DNA from: Carpediemonas membranifera
Lineage: Eukaryota; Fornicata
Length of the DNA stretch: 64,000 nucleotides
Direction: 5' to 3'
Assembly: GCA_019828565.1 (NCBI GenBank)
Contig: JAHDYR010000009.1
Span: 289,647 to 353,646 of the forward strand
The notes under the pieces: model-generated
The model's input: the letters and a program-made list of their open reading frames with translations, nothing else
What the model was told of the DNA's origin: nothing
The model's database searches: none
Position numbers and translations under genes: made by a program
Shown here: in pieces, positions 31,425-40,511 of the stretch
How positions within the stretch are numbered: the stretch's first letter is position 1
Layout of the letters: each line of letters opens with the position of its first letter

Positions 31425-32246
31425 ATGGCGCAAAGTGAAACCGTCGTGGAAATTGCGCCGAATGATGAACAAGCATCAGTTAATACTGAAGATAATATCA
31501 AAGAAGAGTCTGCAGCCGCGCCACGCCAAAATTCAGCCGACAACACCAGTGAGGAGCACGCACAGCCCGCTGAAGCGCCAGAAATGGATATGAGTGATGA
31601 TTGGATCAATATTAGCTATGGAGCAGCGGATAAGGAAACGCACAAGTTCGTAGCGAAGCCTGGGGTCATTGTCCGCAACCGACACAGCCCCAAACGGGAC
31701 GAACAGGCCTACGAAACCGCCATTGAGTACCTCACGGCACTATCAACATCAATGCACTTCGCCTCATTCGACGAATTCTTGAAATCCATGCAGATTCCCG
31801 ACGAAGTGAATCGCTTCCGAATGGTCGAGCTAAAGGGGGAGATCATCAAGCAGCTGATCATAATCAACCTGGCTGTGTACGGCGTCAGGTTCAGACTCAG
31901 CCTGACTAAGCCAAACAAGCTCAAGGCGACCAAGTCTGAGCTGATTGACATTATTGTCTATCTCACAAAATTCTTCGTTAACCCGACCTCGGTAGGCCAT
32001 TTGCCCAGTATACACCTTTGCGACGAGACTTTCTGTGACCTTGACGGGAATTATCCAGTCTCTCCGCAGTTTAACGGGGCTGGGTACATCAGAAAGTTTA
32101 TTAGAAATGGCAAGTCGCTGGATAATCCCGAGCGACAGAGGTTGCAGTTTTATATGCGCAACGACGCTCTCCCGTTTTTCAACTTTGCCATGGAAATGGA
32201 CGAGCACCACAGCCAAGACTACTGGAACTACAAGCGCTGGTGTTGA
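31425..32246 (+). CDS. Hypothetical protein, 273 residues
   Basis: Acidic, Glu/Ala/Asn-rich first 60 residues, then a globular part (IEYLTALSTSMHFASFDEFL, LKGEIIKQLIIINLAVYGVRFR, LIDIIVYLTKFFVNP, QRLQFYMRNDALPFFNFAMEM). No transmembrane segment or known motif. GCGCAGTTTTAGA lies 23 bp before the start. Intact and likely expressed; function unknown. Confidence 0.75.
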   Translation: MAQSETVVEIAPNDEQASVNTEDNIKEESAAAPRQNSADNTSEEHAQPAEAPEMDMSDDWINISYGAADKETHKFVAKPGVIVRNRHSPKRDEQAYETAIEYLTALSTSMHFASFDEFLKSMQIPDEVNRFRMVELKGEIIKQLIIINLAVYGVRFRLSLTKPNKLKATKSELIDIIVYLTKFFVNPTSVGHLPSIHLCDETFCDLDGNYPVSPQFNGAGYIRKFIRNGKSLDNPERQRLQFYMRNDALPFFNFAMEMDEHHSQDYWNYKRWC

Positions 32247-32491
32247 GCAGAGCTGGCACGGGCAAGGTCATTGAGACTGCAAATGCTCCGATTTACCTAT
32301 GTAGCACATCACATAAATTTATGGATCGTTGTTAGTTGGACGAAAGCAATGGGTAGTCCGCAGGTCCTCCGCAAGGCGAGTAGGCTGAGCCCGCACATTA
32401 ATGGGCTGCTGAATCCCTCCTGCATCGCGCACGAGCCTAGAGGGCCACTCGGACCAGGTCTGGATGATTTACGTTTACATAAACGGCAGAG

Positions 32492-34546
32492 ATGCAGAAA
32501 AAAAAGAATCTAGCATTCGACGACCCGATGGCGGACGAATATGCCTTCTCGTTTGCAGAAGTGCATTCCATCGGCAACCAATCGATCATTTCAACGTTAT
32601 TTTCCGTCATCAGCTGGAAGCGGCTCTTCTGCTGCTGCGGCTCGTGCGGTAACAGGGCCCAGTTCAGCTACGTGACCTCCGATCAATCTACACGAGCCAA
32701 GAGAGAAGAACATCGCAATGCTCAGAAGAACCATGGCCGTTTCATCTCCCTACTTCAGTTGGCGAACCGTGACCTCTGGCTGATCACGCTCGGCACGCTC
32801 TTCGTCATTTTCGGCGCTGCTTTTGACACAGCCAGCACAGTTTTTCTTGGCAGCACGCTCGACGTGTTGTACTCGTACAGCGCGTCGAAGTCTGTCCAGC
32901 TTGAGGAGTTCATCGACCTGCTTCCGTACTTTGTGATCTTCTTCTTCATTTACGTCTTCGAATCCGTGATGAGCTTCTTCAACACAGTCTGCTTTGGCCT
33001 AGCAGCGCGGCGTATGATCACCCGCACCCGCATCCGGCTTCTTTCGTGGATGATGATCCAGGACATCTCGTTCTTCGACAAGAACAGCACCGGCCACCTC
33101 ATCTCCCGCCTCAATGTGGACGTGACGAAGCTCAACACCATCGCCACTGCCGCTGCTTCGCTCCTCTCCGCCCTATTCCGCATTATCGTCGGCATCGTCG
33201 TGATGATGGGCATCTCCTGGCCACTCACACTCCTCTCCATCGCTCTGGTGCCCCTGTCCGTGCTCATCTCCCTCATATATGGCCGCGTCATCCGCTCACT
33301 CAGCAAGAAGATCGTGGACGGACTTGCAGACTCTAGTAACGCGGCGACGTCCTGTCTCCAAAACGTTCGTACCATCAGGGCGTACGGCCAGGAGCAGACG
33401 CAGACGTCGAAGTACAACCGGCACATCAAGCGCGTCTACCACCGCGGCCGCCTCCTCACGTTCCTTGGCGCCGGCTTTAGCTCTGTGACGATCTTTATCG
33501 GCGGGCTGACGACTATCTCTCTCATCTTCGCTGGGTCTCTGCTCATCAAGTACTGGGACTACTACCGCCCCTTCGGCCTCTACATCATGACTGAGCTCAC
33601 CGTCGGCCGCCTTATTTCATTCCTCAACACGGCACAGACGGTCGAGGGCGCCATGAGCTCACTCTCGTCGGTCTACACGACGCTGATGGAGGCGTACGGC
33701 GGCACACACAGGCTCATCGACATCCTCAACCAGAAGCCCACACTCCTTGTCGCCGGAAAGGGCGGCGGTACCTTCCAGGAGGCCGCTGCTATACAGCCGA
33801 CGATCCAGCTGGCCAACGTCCACTTCTCGTACCCCACCGCACCCGACCGGAAGATCCTACACGGCGTCAATCTCAAGATCACCCCGGGACAGTCTGTCGC
33901 CCTCGTCGGCTCCTCTGGCAGCGGCAAGTCGACCATCTTCCAGCTCCTGCTCAACTACTACAAGCCAGTAGACGGCAAGGTGCTTGTCGCGGGTGCGGAC
34001 GTCTCCCAGGTCGACCCGGCTCACCTCCGATCCCTCATTGCATACGTCCCCCAGGACCCTGTGCTGTTTGAGGGGACGATCCGGGACAACATCCTCTTCG
34101 GACAGGCCCCGGGACACTACTACACACAGACGGACATCCAACGCGCCGCTCAGGACGCGTTCGCCCACGACTTCATCATGAGCCTGCCCAACCAGTATGA
34201 GAGCCGCGTCGGCGAGCGCGGAGCCAACCTGAGTGGCGGCCAGAAGCAGCGGATCGCCATCGCCCGTGCCTTTCTCCGGCAGCCGAAGATCCTGATGCTG
34301 GACGAGGCTACATCCGCCCTCGACACTCATTCAGAGGTTCTGGTGCAGAGGGCAATCGACCGGTTCATCTCCCAGGGCAAGAGCACCGTCCTCGTCATCG
34401 CCCACAGGCTGTCAACCGTGGCCAAGGCAGACGTCATCGTAGTGATGGACCGCGGCGACATTGTCGAGCAGGGAACCCACGACGAGCTCGTGGCCAAGGG
34501 CACCGTGTACGCCAGGCTCGTGCACGGGCAGCAGGTTAAGGGGTAG
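32492..34546 (+). CDS. ABC transporter, ABCB-type half transporter
   Basis: 684 residues: an ABC exporter membrane domain with about six helices (from GTLFVIFGAAFD through FGLYIMTEL), then one nucleotide-binding domain. Walker A is VGSSGSGKST, Q-loop YVPQDPVLFEGTIRDNI, signature LSGGQKQR, Walker B ILMLDEATSALD, and H-loop IAHRLST. All catalytic residues are present, so a homodimer or heterodimer should hydrolyse ATP. The EAYGGTHRLIDIL linker resembles the ABCB/TAP/HMT branch. No cleavable targeting signal is obvious. The substrate cannot be inferred. Confidence 0.93.
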   Translation: MQKKKNLAFDDPMADEYAFSFAEVHSIGNQSIISTLFSVISWKRLFCCCGSCGNRAQFSYVTSDQSTRAKREEHRNAQKNHGRFISLLQLANRDLWLITLGTLFVIFGAAFDTASTVFLGSTLDVLYSYSASKSVQLEEFIDLLPYFVIFFFIYVFESVMSFFNTVCFGLAARRMITRTRIRLLSWMMIQDISFFDKNSTGHLISRLNVDVTKLNTIATAAASLLSALFRIIVGIVVMMGISWPLTLLSIALVPLSVLISLIYGRVIRSLSKKIVDGLADSSNAATSCLQNVRTIRAYGQEQTQTSKYNRHIKRVYHRGRLLTFLGAGFSSVTIFIGGLTTISLIFAGSLLIKYWDYYRPFGLYIMTELTVGRLISFLNTAQTVEGAMSSLSSVYTTLMEAYGGTHRLIDILNQKPTLLVAGKGGGTFQEAAAIQPTIQLANVHFSYPTAPDRKILHGVNLKITPGQSVALVGSSGSGKSTIFQLLLNYYKPVDGKVLVAGADVSQVDPAHLRSLIAYVPQDPVLFEGTIRDNILFGQAPGHYYTQTDIQRAAQDAFAHDFIMSLPNQYESRVGERGANLSGGQKQRIAIARAFLRQPKILMLDEATSALDTHSEVLVQRAIDRFISQGKSTVLVIAHRLSTVAKADVIVVMDRGDIVEQGTHDELVAKGTVYARLVHGQQVKG

Positions 34547-34646
34547 TGTTTTTAAATATTCATAGGAGGATTTAAATATTCATTGGAGGACCGGTGCCGT
34601 TGGCTGCATCATTCCTCCTGTGAACCAAAGAACCCGCGAGACGGGC

Positions 34647-35870
34647 ATGCTCTCACCCAATAGACCATCAGTCACGATGCTGAGGGTCACGATGCCGGCC
34701 GTGACTCCGGGCTGGAGTCACATCATCATAAGCCACCGAATGACGGTTGGTGCCATTAAGGAGCAATTGGCAGTAGTACTGGATGTTCTTATGCAAGATG
34801 GTGAGGGAACTATTGAAGAATTGATCCAGAACCTCATGGACGGGGCAATGGGGATTCCTCCGACTGTTGTCGGGACGCTAAGCCAGATCATGGCCTACAA
34901 CCTCGTCGGTGGCAAGTTCTGGCGCGGTGCTTTTGCCTTCATCGCCACTGCTGAAGCCGCGGGCGTCGATCTCACCTCCAGCACTCTCACTCCCTCCGAA
35001 GAAGCGCTCAGGCACCGCGCCGTCCTCCTTGCGTGGGCCCTCGAGGCTCTCCAAGCAGTCTTCCTCGTAGCAGACGACATTATGGACAACTCTGACCTTC
35101 GCCGCGGCAAGCCCAGCTGGTTCAAGGTCCCCGGGGTCGGGCTCCGTGCCATCAACGACGGGTTCCTGCTTGAGTCTACCTGCCTGGCTACAGTTGCCAG
35201 GATCGAGGAGGAGATCGAGATGGGCGGCGACCTGACTCGTTTGATCCAGAAAGTCATCAGATATACCGAGATTGGGCAAATGGTCGATATTGAGTCGGAT
35301 TTGGACGGCGAATCTTCGATATTTGACTCTCTCGAAACTTCCATGAAGTTCCGCGATGTCTACGAGTCCATACATCAGCACAAAACGGCCTACTACACAG
35401 TCCACCTGCCCATCGCCGCGGGCCTGATGCTCGGCACCCACTACGCCACCAATAAGTCACTTGTGCGTGGGTTCGAGTCCCAACTGGCCAGCGCTACTTT
35501 GCCGATCGGCAGATATTTCCAGATCCAGGACGATTTCCTGGATATGTTTGGATCGATCGAGAAGCTCGGCAAGCCCGGTATGGATCTGGCTGAAGGCAAG
35601 TGCGGGTGGACCCTGGTTGAGGGGGTGATCAAAGCCCATGAGCTGGGCGACTCGGACGGGGTGAAACAGATCCAGGCCAACCTCGGCCGGCCCGACGCCG
35701 ACTCCGCCTCTGTCCGGGCTGTCTACACCAGACTGGGCCTGCCCCAGCTGTACACGGAGACTTCTTGCCGGTTAGAGACAGTGATCGCCCAAGCTGTGAG
35801 CACCCAGACCCCTGTGGCCCGGTCCTTGTGTGATAAGATGATGGCAGCCCTGGTTGGGCGCCAGAAGTAG
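34647..35870 (+). CDS. Farnesyl diphosphate synthase-like polyprenyl synthetase
   Basis: Class I isoprenyl diphosphate synthase. The first Asp-rich motif is VADDIMDNSDLRRGKPSWF and the second is IQDDFLDMFGS, each with the DDxxD metal-binding set. The H-x-x-K-T active-site region (SIHQHKTAYYTVHLP) and the downstream LVEGVIK are as in FPPS. It should condense IPP with DMAPP/GPP to make FPP for sterol, dolichol or prenylation pathways. The usual GGKxxRG appears as GGKFWRG. ATG 34647 is preferred; 34677 is also possible. Confidence 0.92.
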   Translation: MLSPNRPSVTMLRVTMPAVTPGWSHIIISHRMTVGAIKEQLAVVLDVLMQDGEGTIEELIQNLMDGAMGIPPTVVGTLSQIMAYNLVGGKFWRGAFAFIATAEAAGVDLTSSTLTPSEEALRHRAVLLAWALEALQAVFLVADDIMDNSDLRRGKPSWFKVPGVGLRAINDGFLLESTCLATVARIEEEIEMGGDLTRLIQKVIRYTEIGQMVDIESDLDGESSIFDSLETSMKFRDVYESIHQHKTAYYTVHLPIAAGLMLGTHYATNKSLVRGFESQLASATLPIGRYFQIQDDFLDMFGSIEKLGKPGMDLAEGKCGWTLVEGVIKAHELGDSDGVKQIQANLGRPDADSASVRAVYTRLGLPQLYTETSCRLETVIAQAVSTQTPVARSLCDKMMAALVGRQK

Positions 35871-36076
35871 CGTAGGGATGGTGATAAAACATGTCATGTT
35901 TATGTCCTTCGTTCGGCCGATGATATGTGATGATATATGCGGCAGACTTAGCTGCATTTGAGTGACTCAGAGCGCCAGACAGACTCATTTATGGCTGCCT
36001 CATGTAACAATGTTTTCTGCGACCCACATCGGCATTGACGACGAGAAGGGTTCCTACAGAGCTTTGACGCCAGAAC

Positions 36077-36907
36077 ATGATCATTAACAACATATACGAC
36101 CGTTTTACGCAATATAGGCAATCAACACAAGCGCCAGCACTGCTTGGGGATACAGAAAGCGAGGATGACGCCAGGTTCATCTCCAAGTACCCAGAATGGC
36201 ACGACATCGTACTGGAGATCAGAGACTCCATTCAGCAGCACTACAGCGAGATCGAGGCGCTCCAATCGGCCCAATCGAACTACATTAGCCGGCCGTCCAT
36301 GACAGACGAGGATCCCCTCGCCGCGGTGGAGGAGCGGAGCAAGCGGGTCGCACGGAGGCTGCAGGACACACACAATAAGGTGCTCAGGCTCAGTAAGAAC
36401 CACTATAGCACGAACTTCCCGATTGAAAACACGATCATTCTCCGAAACGTCCAGACGAAGCTGGAGGGCGAGATCAAGGTTACCATTGGCCTGTACAGGG
36501 TCGTACAGAACGCATTTGCACAGCGGCTGAAGGACCGTGACGATCGGCTGGGTCGGTTCTCCATTGAGCCCGACGAGGACGACTTGTCCGAGCAGGAGGG
36601 CATGGTCGACGTACACAAGGCCATCGCCCACGACAGGAAGCAGGGCATCATGACCATCACACAGACTATGCATGAGCTGAACGAGATGGCGAAGGAGATG
36701 GCCGTGATGGTCGTCGAGCAGGGCACCCTCCTTGATCGGATCGATTACAACATGGACGTGACCGTGGAGACCGTGGAGAAGGCCGTGAAGGACCTGGCCA
36801 AGGCGAATAAGCACCAGAAGCGGGGCTGGATCTTCCAGGTCATCATCTGGGGCCTAATGATCGTGGCCTGGGTACTCATGATTATTTATATCCTGCGGGT
36901 AGCGTAA
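36077..36907 (+). CDS. Syntaxin (Qa-SNARE), STX16/STX5-like
   Basis: 276 residues ending in a C-terminal membrane anchor (VIIWGLMIVAWVLMIIYIL), as in tail-anchored SNAREs. Before it is the SNARE helix (TITQTMHELNEMAKEMAVMVVEQGTLLDRIDYNMDV, shown here only as a landmark), with the zero-layer Gln in VVEQGTLLD. The N-terminal part has helices of a Habc-like bundle (EIRDSIQQHYSEIEALQ). Likely role in Golgi/endosome membrane fusion. The stop overlaps CGTAAAT (36903-36909). It is the last clear host gene before the transposon cluster. Confidence 0.88.
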   Translation: MIINNIYDRFTQYRQSTQAPALLGDTESEDDARFISKYPEWHDIVLEIRDSIQQHYSEIEALQSAQSNYISRPSMTDEDPLAAVEERSKRVARRLQDTHNKVLRLSKNHYSTNFPIENTIILRNVQTKLEGEIKVTIGLYRVVQNAFAQRLKDRDDRLGRFSIEPDEDDLSEQEGMVDVHKAIAHDRKQGIMTITQTMHELNEMAKEMAVMVVEQGTLLDRIDYNMDVTVETVEKAVKDLAKANKHQKRGWIFQVIIWGLMIVAWVLMIIYILRVA

Positions 36908-37073
36908 ATATGGACCAACATATGTAACTAGACAGGAGTGATGGTCTGCTGAGGGTCTGGTAGCGTCACAGATCCTGGCATAATCTGCACCACTATGAAA
37001 AATACTGTCGCCACAATGGACTGATTTTTGAACAGGTGCAGTTTATCTCTCACTACATTCCCCTCCAGAGGAA

Positions 37074-37520
37074 CTAGTCCAGTCTGTTGGCACGTCTGTG
37101 ACCGGACTGAGGCTTGGCCTCGAAAGCCTTGATCGCACGGTCAAGGTCAGGGTGAGATGAACAGTAGTGGGTGAGAGCGGAGAGCGTCTTGATCTCAGTG
37201 TAACGCCGCTCGCTGTCCTCATCTGATTCATGACCAAGCCAGTGAACAGTCAAAACTGGCTCGAGAGTGTCGGCTTCAAGACGCCAACCCACGATAGAGT
37301 CTACGACACCCCAGACAGTGTCGGACATGAATGCAACCTTGGCCTCTCCAACAGAGGGCTTATGAGGAAGCTTAGCGAGTCTGTTCGCATGACGCTTGAT
37401 GATGACCTTGGTCACTGGATTCATCAGGCTGTAGGTATCAGGACCGTCAGCTGATCCAGTCACCAGATAAGGTTGTGGTGACCAATTGATTGGGTCATAA
37501 TCCCCCTGCACCCCTGAGTC
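37074..37520 (-). pseudogene. Ty3/gypsy integrase C-terminus plus chromodomain remnant
   Basis: Minus-strand frame containing PYLVTGSADGPDTYSLMNP (integrase GPY/F-like tail) and TVHWLGHESDEDSERRYTEI (chromodomain core) before the stop at 37074-37076. It has the same layout as the chromodomain segments at 38318 and 45308. The frame is open to 37700, but similarity ends near 37510, where a plus-strand gag fragment begins. It is a solo 3' fragment of an old chromovirus. Confidence 0.65.
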
Positions 37521-37566
37521 AATGTGCAGTTTATGTAAAGTAGTTATCGGAACTGCAGTATCACAG

Positions 37567-37881
37567 ATGAATTCATCTGACAACACTACGAAAAGCACCG
37601 GAGAGGTTAAGCTATCGATCCCTGCCATCGAGGCAGTGGAGAGGCTCGTGCTGGGCCGCGATCCCGTGGGCGTGGAGCCCCCGAAGCTTACCTGCCTCAA
37701 GGCCGCGCAGGTTGCGGCTTTCTTGCGCGCTTATGACGAGTATGTCGCAAGAAAGGGCGTGCGAACCCTCGTAGACTGTGTGCCGTGCCTTTGGGGCGTG
37801 CTAGCAAAACCTGGTGAGGAAGTATTTAATAGATTGCGATACGGTGCCGCGGGCCAGCCGGGACCGTATCGTATCGGCTAA
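37567..37881 (+). pseudogene. Ty3/gypsy Gag N-terminal fragment
   Basis: Starts MNSSDNTTKS and carries PPKLTCLKAAQVAAFLRAYDEYV then GVRTLVDCVPCLWGVL, the same module as the Gag start of element D (APILKGTSVAELVTFVEALQ). It stops after 104 residues. An 8-bp palindrome ACTGCAGT sits 7 bp before the ATG, where other LTR elements here carry longer palindromes. It is probably the 5' end of a plus-oriented element cut off by later rearrangement. Confidence 0.5.
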
Positions 37882-37923
37882 AAATAAATACTGATCGAGC
37901 CTAGAGTGGCATCAGCCATGACA

Positions 37924-37980
37924 CTACCCCTCCCAGAGCGTCAGCTCGCATGTGCATTGGCATCTCTGGGCGCGTTGGGC
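37924..37980 (-). promoter_or_regulatory. Polypurine tract with adjacent stem-loop, relic of an LTR element 3' end
   Basis: On the minus strand the inverted repeat CCCAGAG/CTCTGGG is followed by GGGAGGGGTAG and then TGTCATGG. This is the stem-loop, polypurine tract and LTR start (TG) layout seen in elements D and E. It may be the true 3' end of element A, whose body was pushed away by insertion F. Confidence 0.45.
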
Positions 37981-38246
37981 TGTTACATGTTTTGTTGTTG
38001 GTTAGGCTAAAGTGCAGGCTAAGGTTTCGCAACGGGGGGCATACGAAGGTGGGGACAAAAAAAATGAACAGCAGGGCAATCCGTCTAGGCTTGTGTTGTA
38101 GTGCTGTGGTGACGTAGATGGTTCTTGGTTGGGCCTGTAGCTCGAGTGAGTGACGCTAGCGTCGTCGATGATGAGTGAGGTGAACTCCTAGAAACCTCGT
38201 GGAAGTTGAAGTAGATAGTTCTAGTAAAGGTACTGTATCTAGTTGC

Positions 38247-38333
38247 TTTGGCGTATAAAGCGCTGTGGATGGTACTTCATTTAGATTAAATACACACACT
38301 AAATACACATCAACTGATTACGAAATCACAACA
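38247..38333 (-). repeat. Element F 3' LTR (intact, 87 bp)
   Basis: Identical over 79 bp (38255-38333) to 44656-44734, and its remaining end matches 39667-39679. The pol stop codon of F lies inside it (38318-38320). Confidence 0.88.
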
Positions 38334-38790
38334 CCTCCGTCTTCTCCAAAGAGCTTGCCGCGCAACTTGTGTGCGTCGATATACGACTCAACTTGTTCGT
38401 TTCCTCTCACATCCTCATCATAGCACTGATAAGTATCTTCTTCAGGCTCGTAACCGCTCCAGCGTAGTCTGAAAACGATGTTCCCGTCCTCATCGGTCGA
38501 ATGGCTCACTACTGATTCGACAACGTATAATTCATCATCATCATCAAACTTGGCGAGCTCAGATATCTCCTCCTCAGTTAAGAAGGATCGATGGAACCTC
38601 CTCAGACGGTGTACATGTGACACCAGCTCCGCCCTCCCTGAAAAGGCCTGTAAGGCGTATTGGTTGTTCGGAAGCGAGTCTTTCACCATGAATGGGCCTC
38701 GGTAATTCGGGAGCGTCTTGCTACGCGGACCCTTAGGTGGGCCAGCAGGACATAGTCGCCAGGCTTGAAGACATCAGGCTCTACTGAGGG
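38318..38790 (-). pseudogene. Element F integrase C-terminal domain and chromodomain
   Basis: Reads FKPGDYVLLAH, KTLPNYRGPFMVKDS (GPY/F motif), then ELYVVESVVSH and FRLRWSGYEPEEDTYQ (chromodomain) to a stop within the LTR. One frame shift occurs at about 38731-38740. The catalytic core of integrase is missing. Chromodomains direct integration to marked chromatin; alone this fragment cannot integrate. Confidence 0.75.
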
Positions 38791-39650
38791 GTAGTCCAAG
38801 GCAGAGGACTGGGTGGCTCTGACTCAATGAGTCGAGCGCGAGTATCCACAAGGACGCGAGCATCTTCGAGTCGTTCCTCGTTGGCGACCATGTCTGCCAG
38901 GATTTCATCGAAAGCAGACTTGCCTAAACGGGCAATCCGGGACCAATGGGCTTGTAGGGTCTTCGGCAAGGTGGCCTTGATAACAGAGGAGAGAGCCTTC
39001 TCGGAGTAGGAGTCTCGCATGCCTAGGATGCGGACGATGAGTGATACACGGTGCGCAAACTTCGCAAGGGCGATCGAGTTGGCGGTTGCTGAAGGCTTAG
39101 CGGCTTCCAAGAACTTGGAGAGCCAAGCCTCGACGATGAGATTGTCGTCGGGCAACACGGCCTGAGAGATAAGGGAATTCAGAGCTTCGTTCAGACTGTC
39201 CCGAGCTTGGGTGTAAGTGACCTCACTCTCCGGAGTGACGTAAGCCTCTTTGCCCTGGGCGAGCTTAAGGACGGCAGAGACCCTGGTGAATTGAGGCAGT
39301 AGGGAGATGGTCCCCAAATGAGGGAGCAACGAAGCGGCGATCGAAGCAACATTGGGATGCTTGATAAGGTGTGCGTCATAGTCGAGGATCAAGCGGAACC
39401 ACCCTTCCTTCGAGGAGGGGAGAGCGCAATGGAAAATCTGGCGTTCGATCGATCCCGGCTTGAAGTCGCAGGGGAAGAGCTTAAAGATAGTCTCGAAAGA
39501 CTCAAGGCATGAAGAATCAAGCGTGGAATCCGAATCAGGGACATCATGGGCACGAACATCGGGCTTCTTCGCGAGAGAACTCACGAGAGTGACCAGATTA
39601 CCTATAGTCTCTTCTAGTGCCGCTATACGAGCGTCATAATCGGACTGCAT
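38781..39650 (-). CDS. Element F Gag-like ORF, 289 residues
   Basis: Starts 17 bp after the LTR/internal junction. N-terminal coiled-coil-like start (ARIAALEETIGNLVTLVSSLAKK), then helical capsid-like segments (SYSEKALSSVIKATLPKTLQAHW). No zinc knuckle. It overlaps the integrase fragment by 10 bp in another frame. Position right after the 5' LTR suggests Gag or a capsid-like protein; sequence family not recognised. Confidence 0.6.
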   Translation of the reverse strand: MQSDYDARIAALEETIGNLVTLVSSLAKKPDVRAHDVPDSDSTLDSSCLESFETIFKLFPCDFKPGSIERQIFHCALPSSKEGWFRLILDYDAHLIKHPNVASIAASLLPHLGTISLLPQFTRVSAVLKLAQGKEAYVTPESEVTYTQARDSLNEALNSLISQAVLPDDNLIVEAWLSKFLEAAKPSATANSIALAKFAHRVSLIVRILGMRDSYSEKALSSVIKATLPKTLQAHWSRIARLGKSAFDEILADMVANEERLEDARVLVDTRARLIESEPPSPLPWTTPQ

Positions 39651-39680
39651 AGCTCAAATTGATCAATTTGGCGTATAAAA

Positions 39681-40491
39681 ATGAGTGGAATTGAAAACTC
39701 ACCACAGCGAGGGCAAGGCGAGACGAATGCCAACGACAGCAGGCCAGTATCCGAAGCAGCACCGCTTCCCGAAGGATGGGCCCCGTGTGACGATTATTCA
39801 CCGGACAAGCTTGAGATATTCCTCGCTAGGCGCCGGTACTTCTCCAACCCGCCAGCTGATGCCCTGCGAAACTTCACCGACAAAGCGCTGATAAGCCTCA
39901 GAGCCGCTGGCCTGATGAACGACATCTCTGACCTATTTGAGAATGTCGTTAACAATATCAGTCGCTCGAGAGCTCTTAGCGTGCAGGACAGGTTCGTGAA
40001 GGTACAAAAGATGCGCCCCATCCCCAGAGGCGCTCTCAGTACCGCTAACACAAGGTTCGTCACCGACCTTCTGACCGGTGGCGATCCTGCCCTCGACGAC
40101 CGCCAACGAGGCGACATGATGCTCCTTATGTGCGGGAAGCTCAAGTCTAAGACTGCCGCGAGCAGTCTATCGGCGCTCGTTCATGCCGAGATGCCCGAGG
40201 CTACGCAGTTCATCGACTCCCCTACGCTCCGCGCAGGCTAGGGACGAAGAGCTACTCACCGCCGAAAGGCAGACGAGCAAGCCCCTCCAGGCTGAGATCG
40301 AGAGCCTGAAGGCCAAGAACAAGGCGCTTGCGGCCAACCAAGTGGGCCAGCGGCGTCGTACGCGAGGAGGGAGGGGCGGTCGGAGCCGGCAGGCGAGTGG
40401 GAAGGATGTAAAGAGTCGTAAGTACTGTTCCTTTAATAGTCAAAGCGGGACTCAGACTCCCCCACCATCCCCCCGGGCTTCGAGCAGGTAA
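39681..40491 (+). CDS. Element G ORF1 (frame-shifted)
   Basis: First frame 39681-40241 (MSGIENSPQRGQGETNAND; helical middle FTDKALISLRAAGLMNDISDL). It then continues in a second frame to 40491 with a Lys/Glu coiled coil (LQAEIESLKAKNKALAANQ) and an RG-rich, RNA-binding-like stretch (RRRTRGGRGGRSRQ). The frame changes at about 40215-40240. A six-C run at 40469-40474 separates it from ORF2, so ORF1 and ORF2 might be one ORF. Probable nucleic-acid-binding ORF1 protein. Confidence 0.6.
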
Positions 40492-40511
40492 CCCTCGCCC
40501 GCCTGACTCAG

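Noticed and set aside
35465-35480. GGTTCGAGTCC, a B-box-like sequence
   Set aside because: It lies inside the farnesyl diphosphate synthase-like coding sequence; no cloverleaf.
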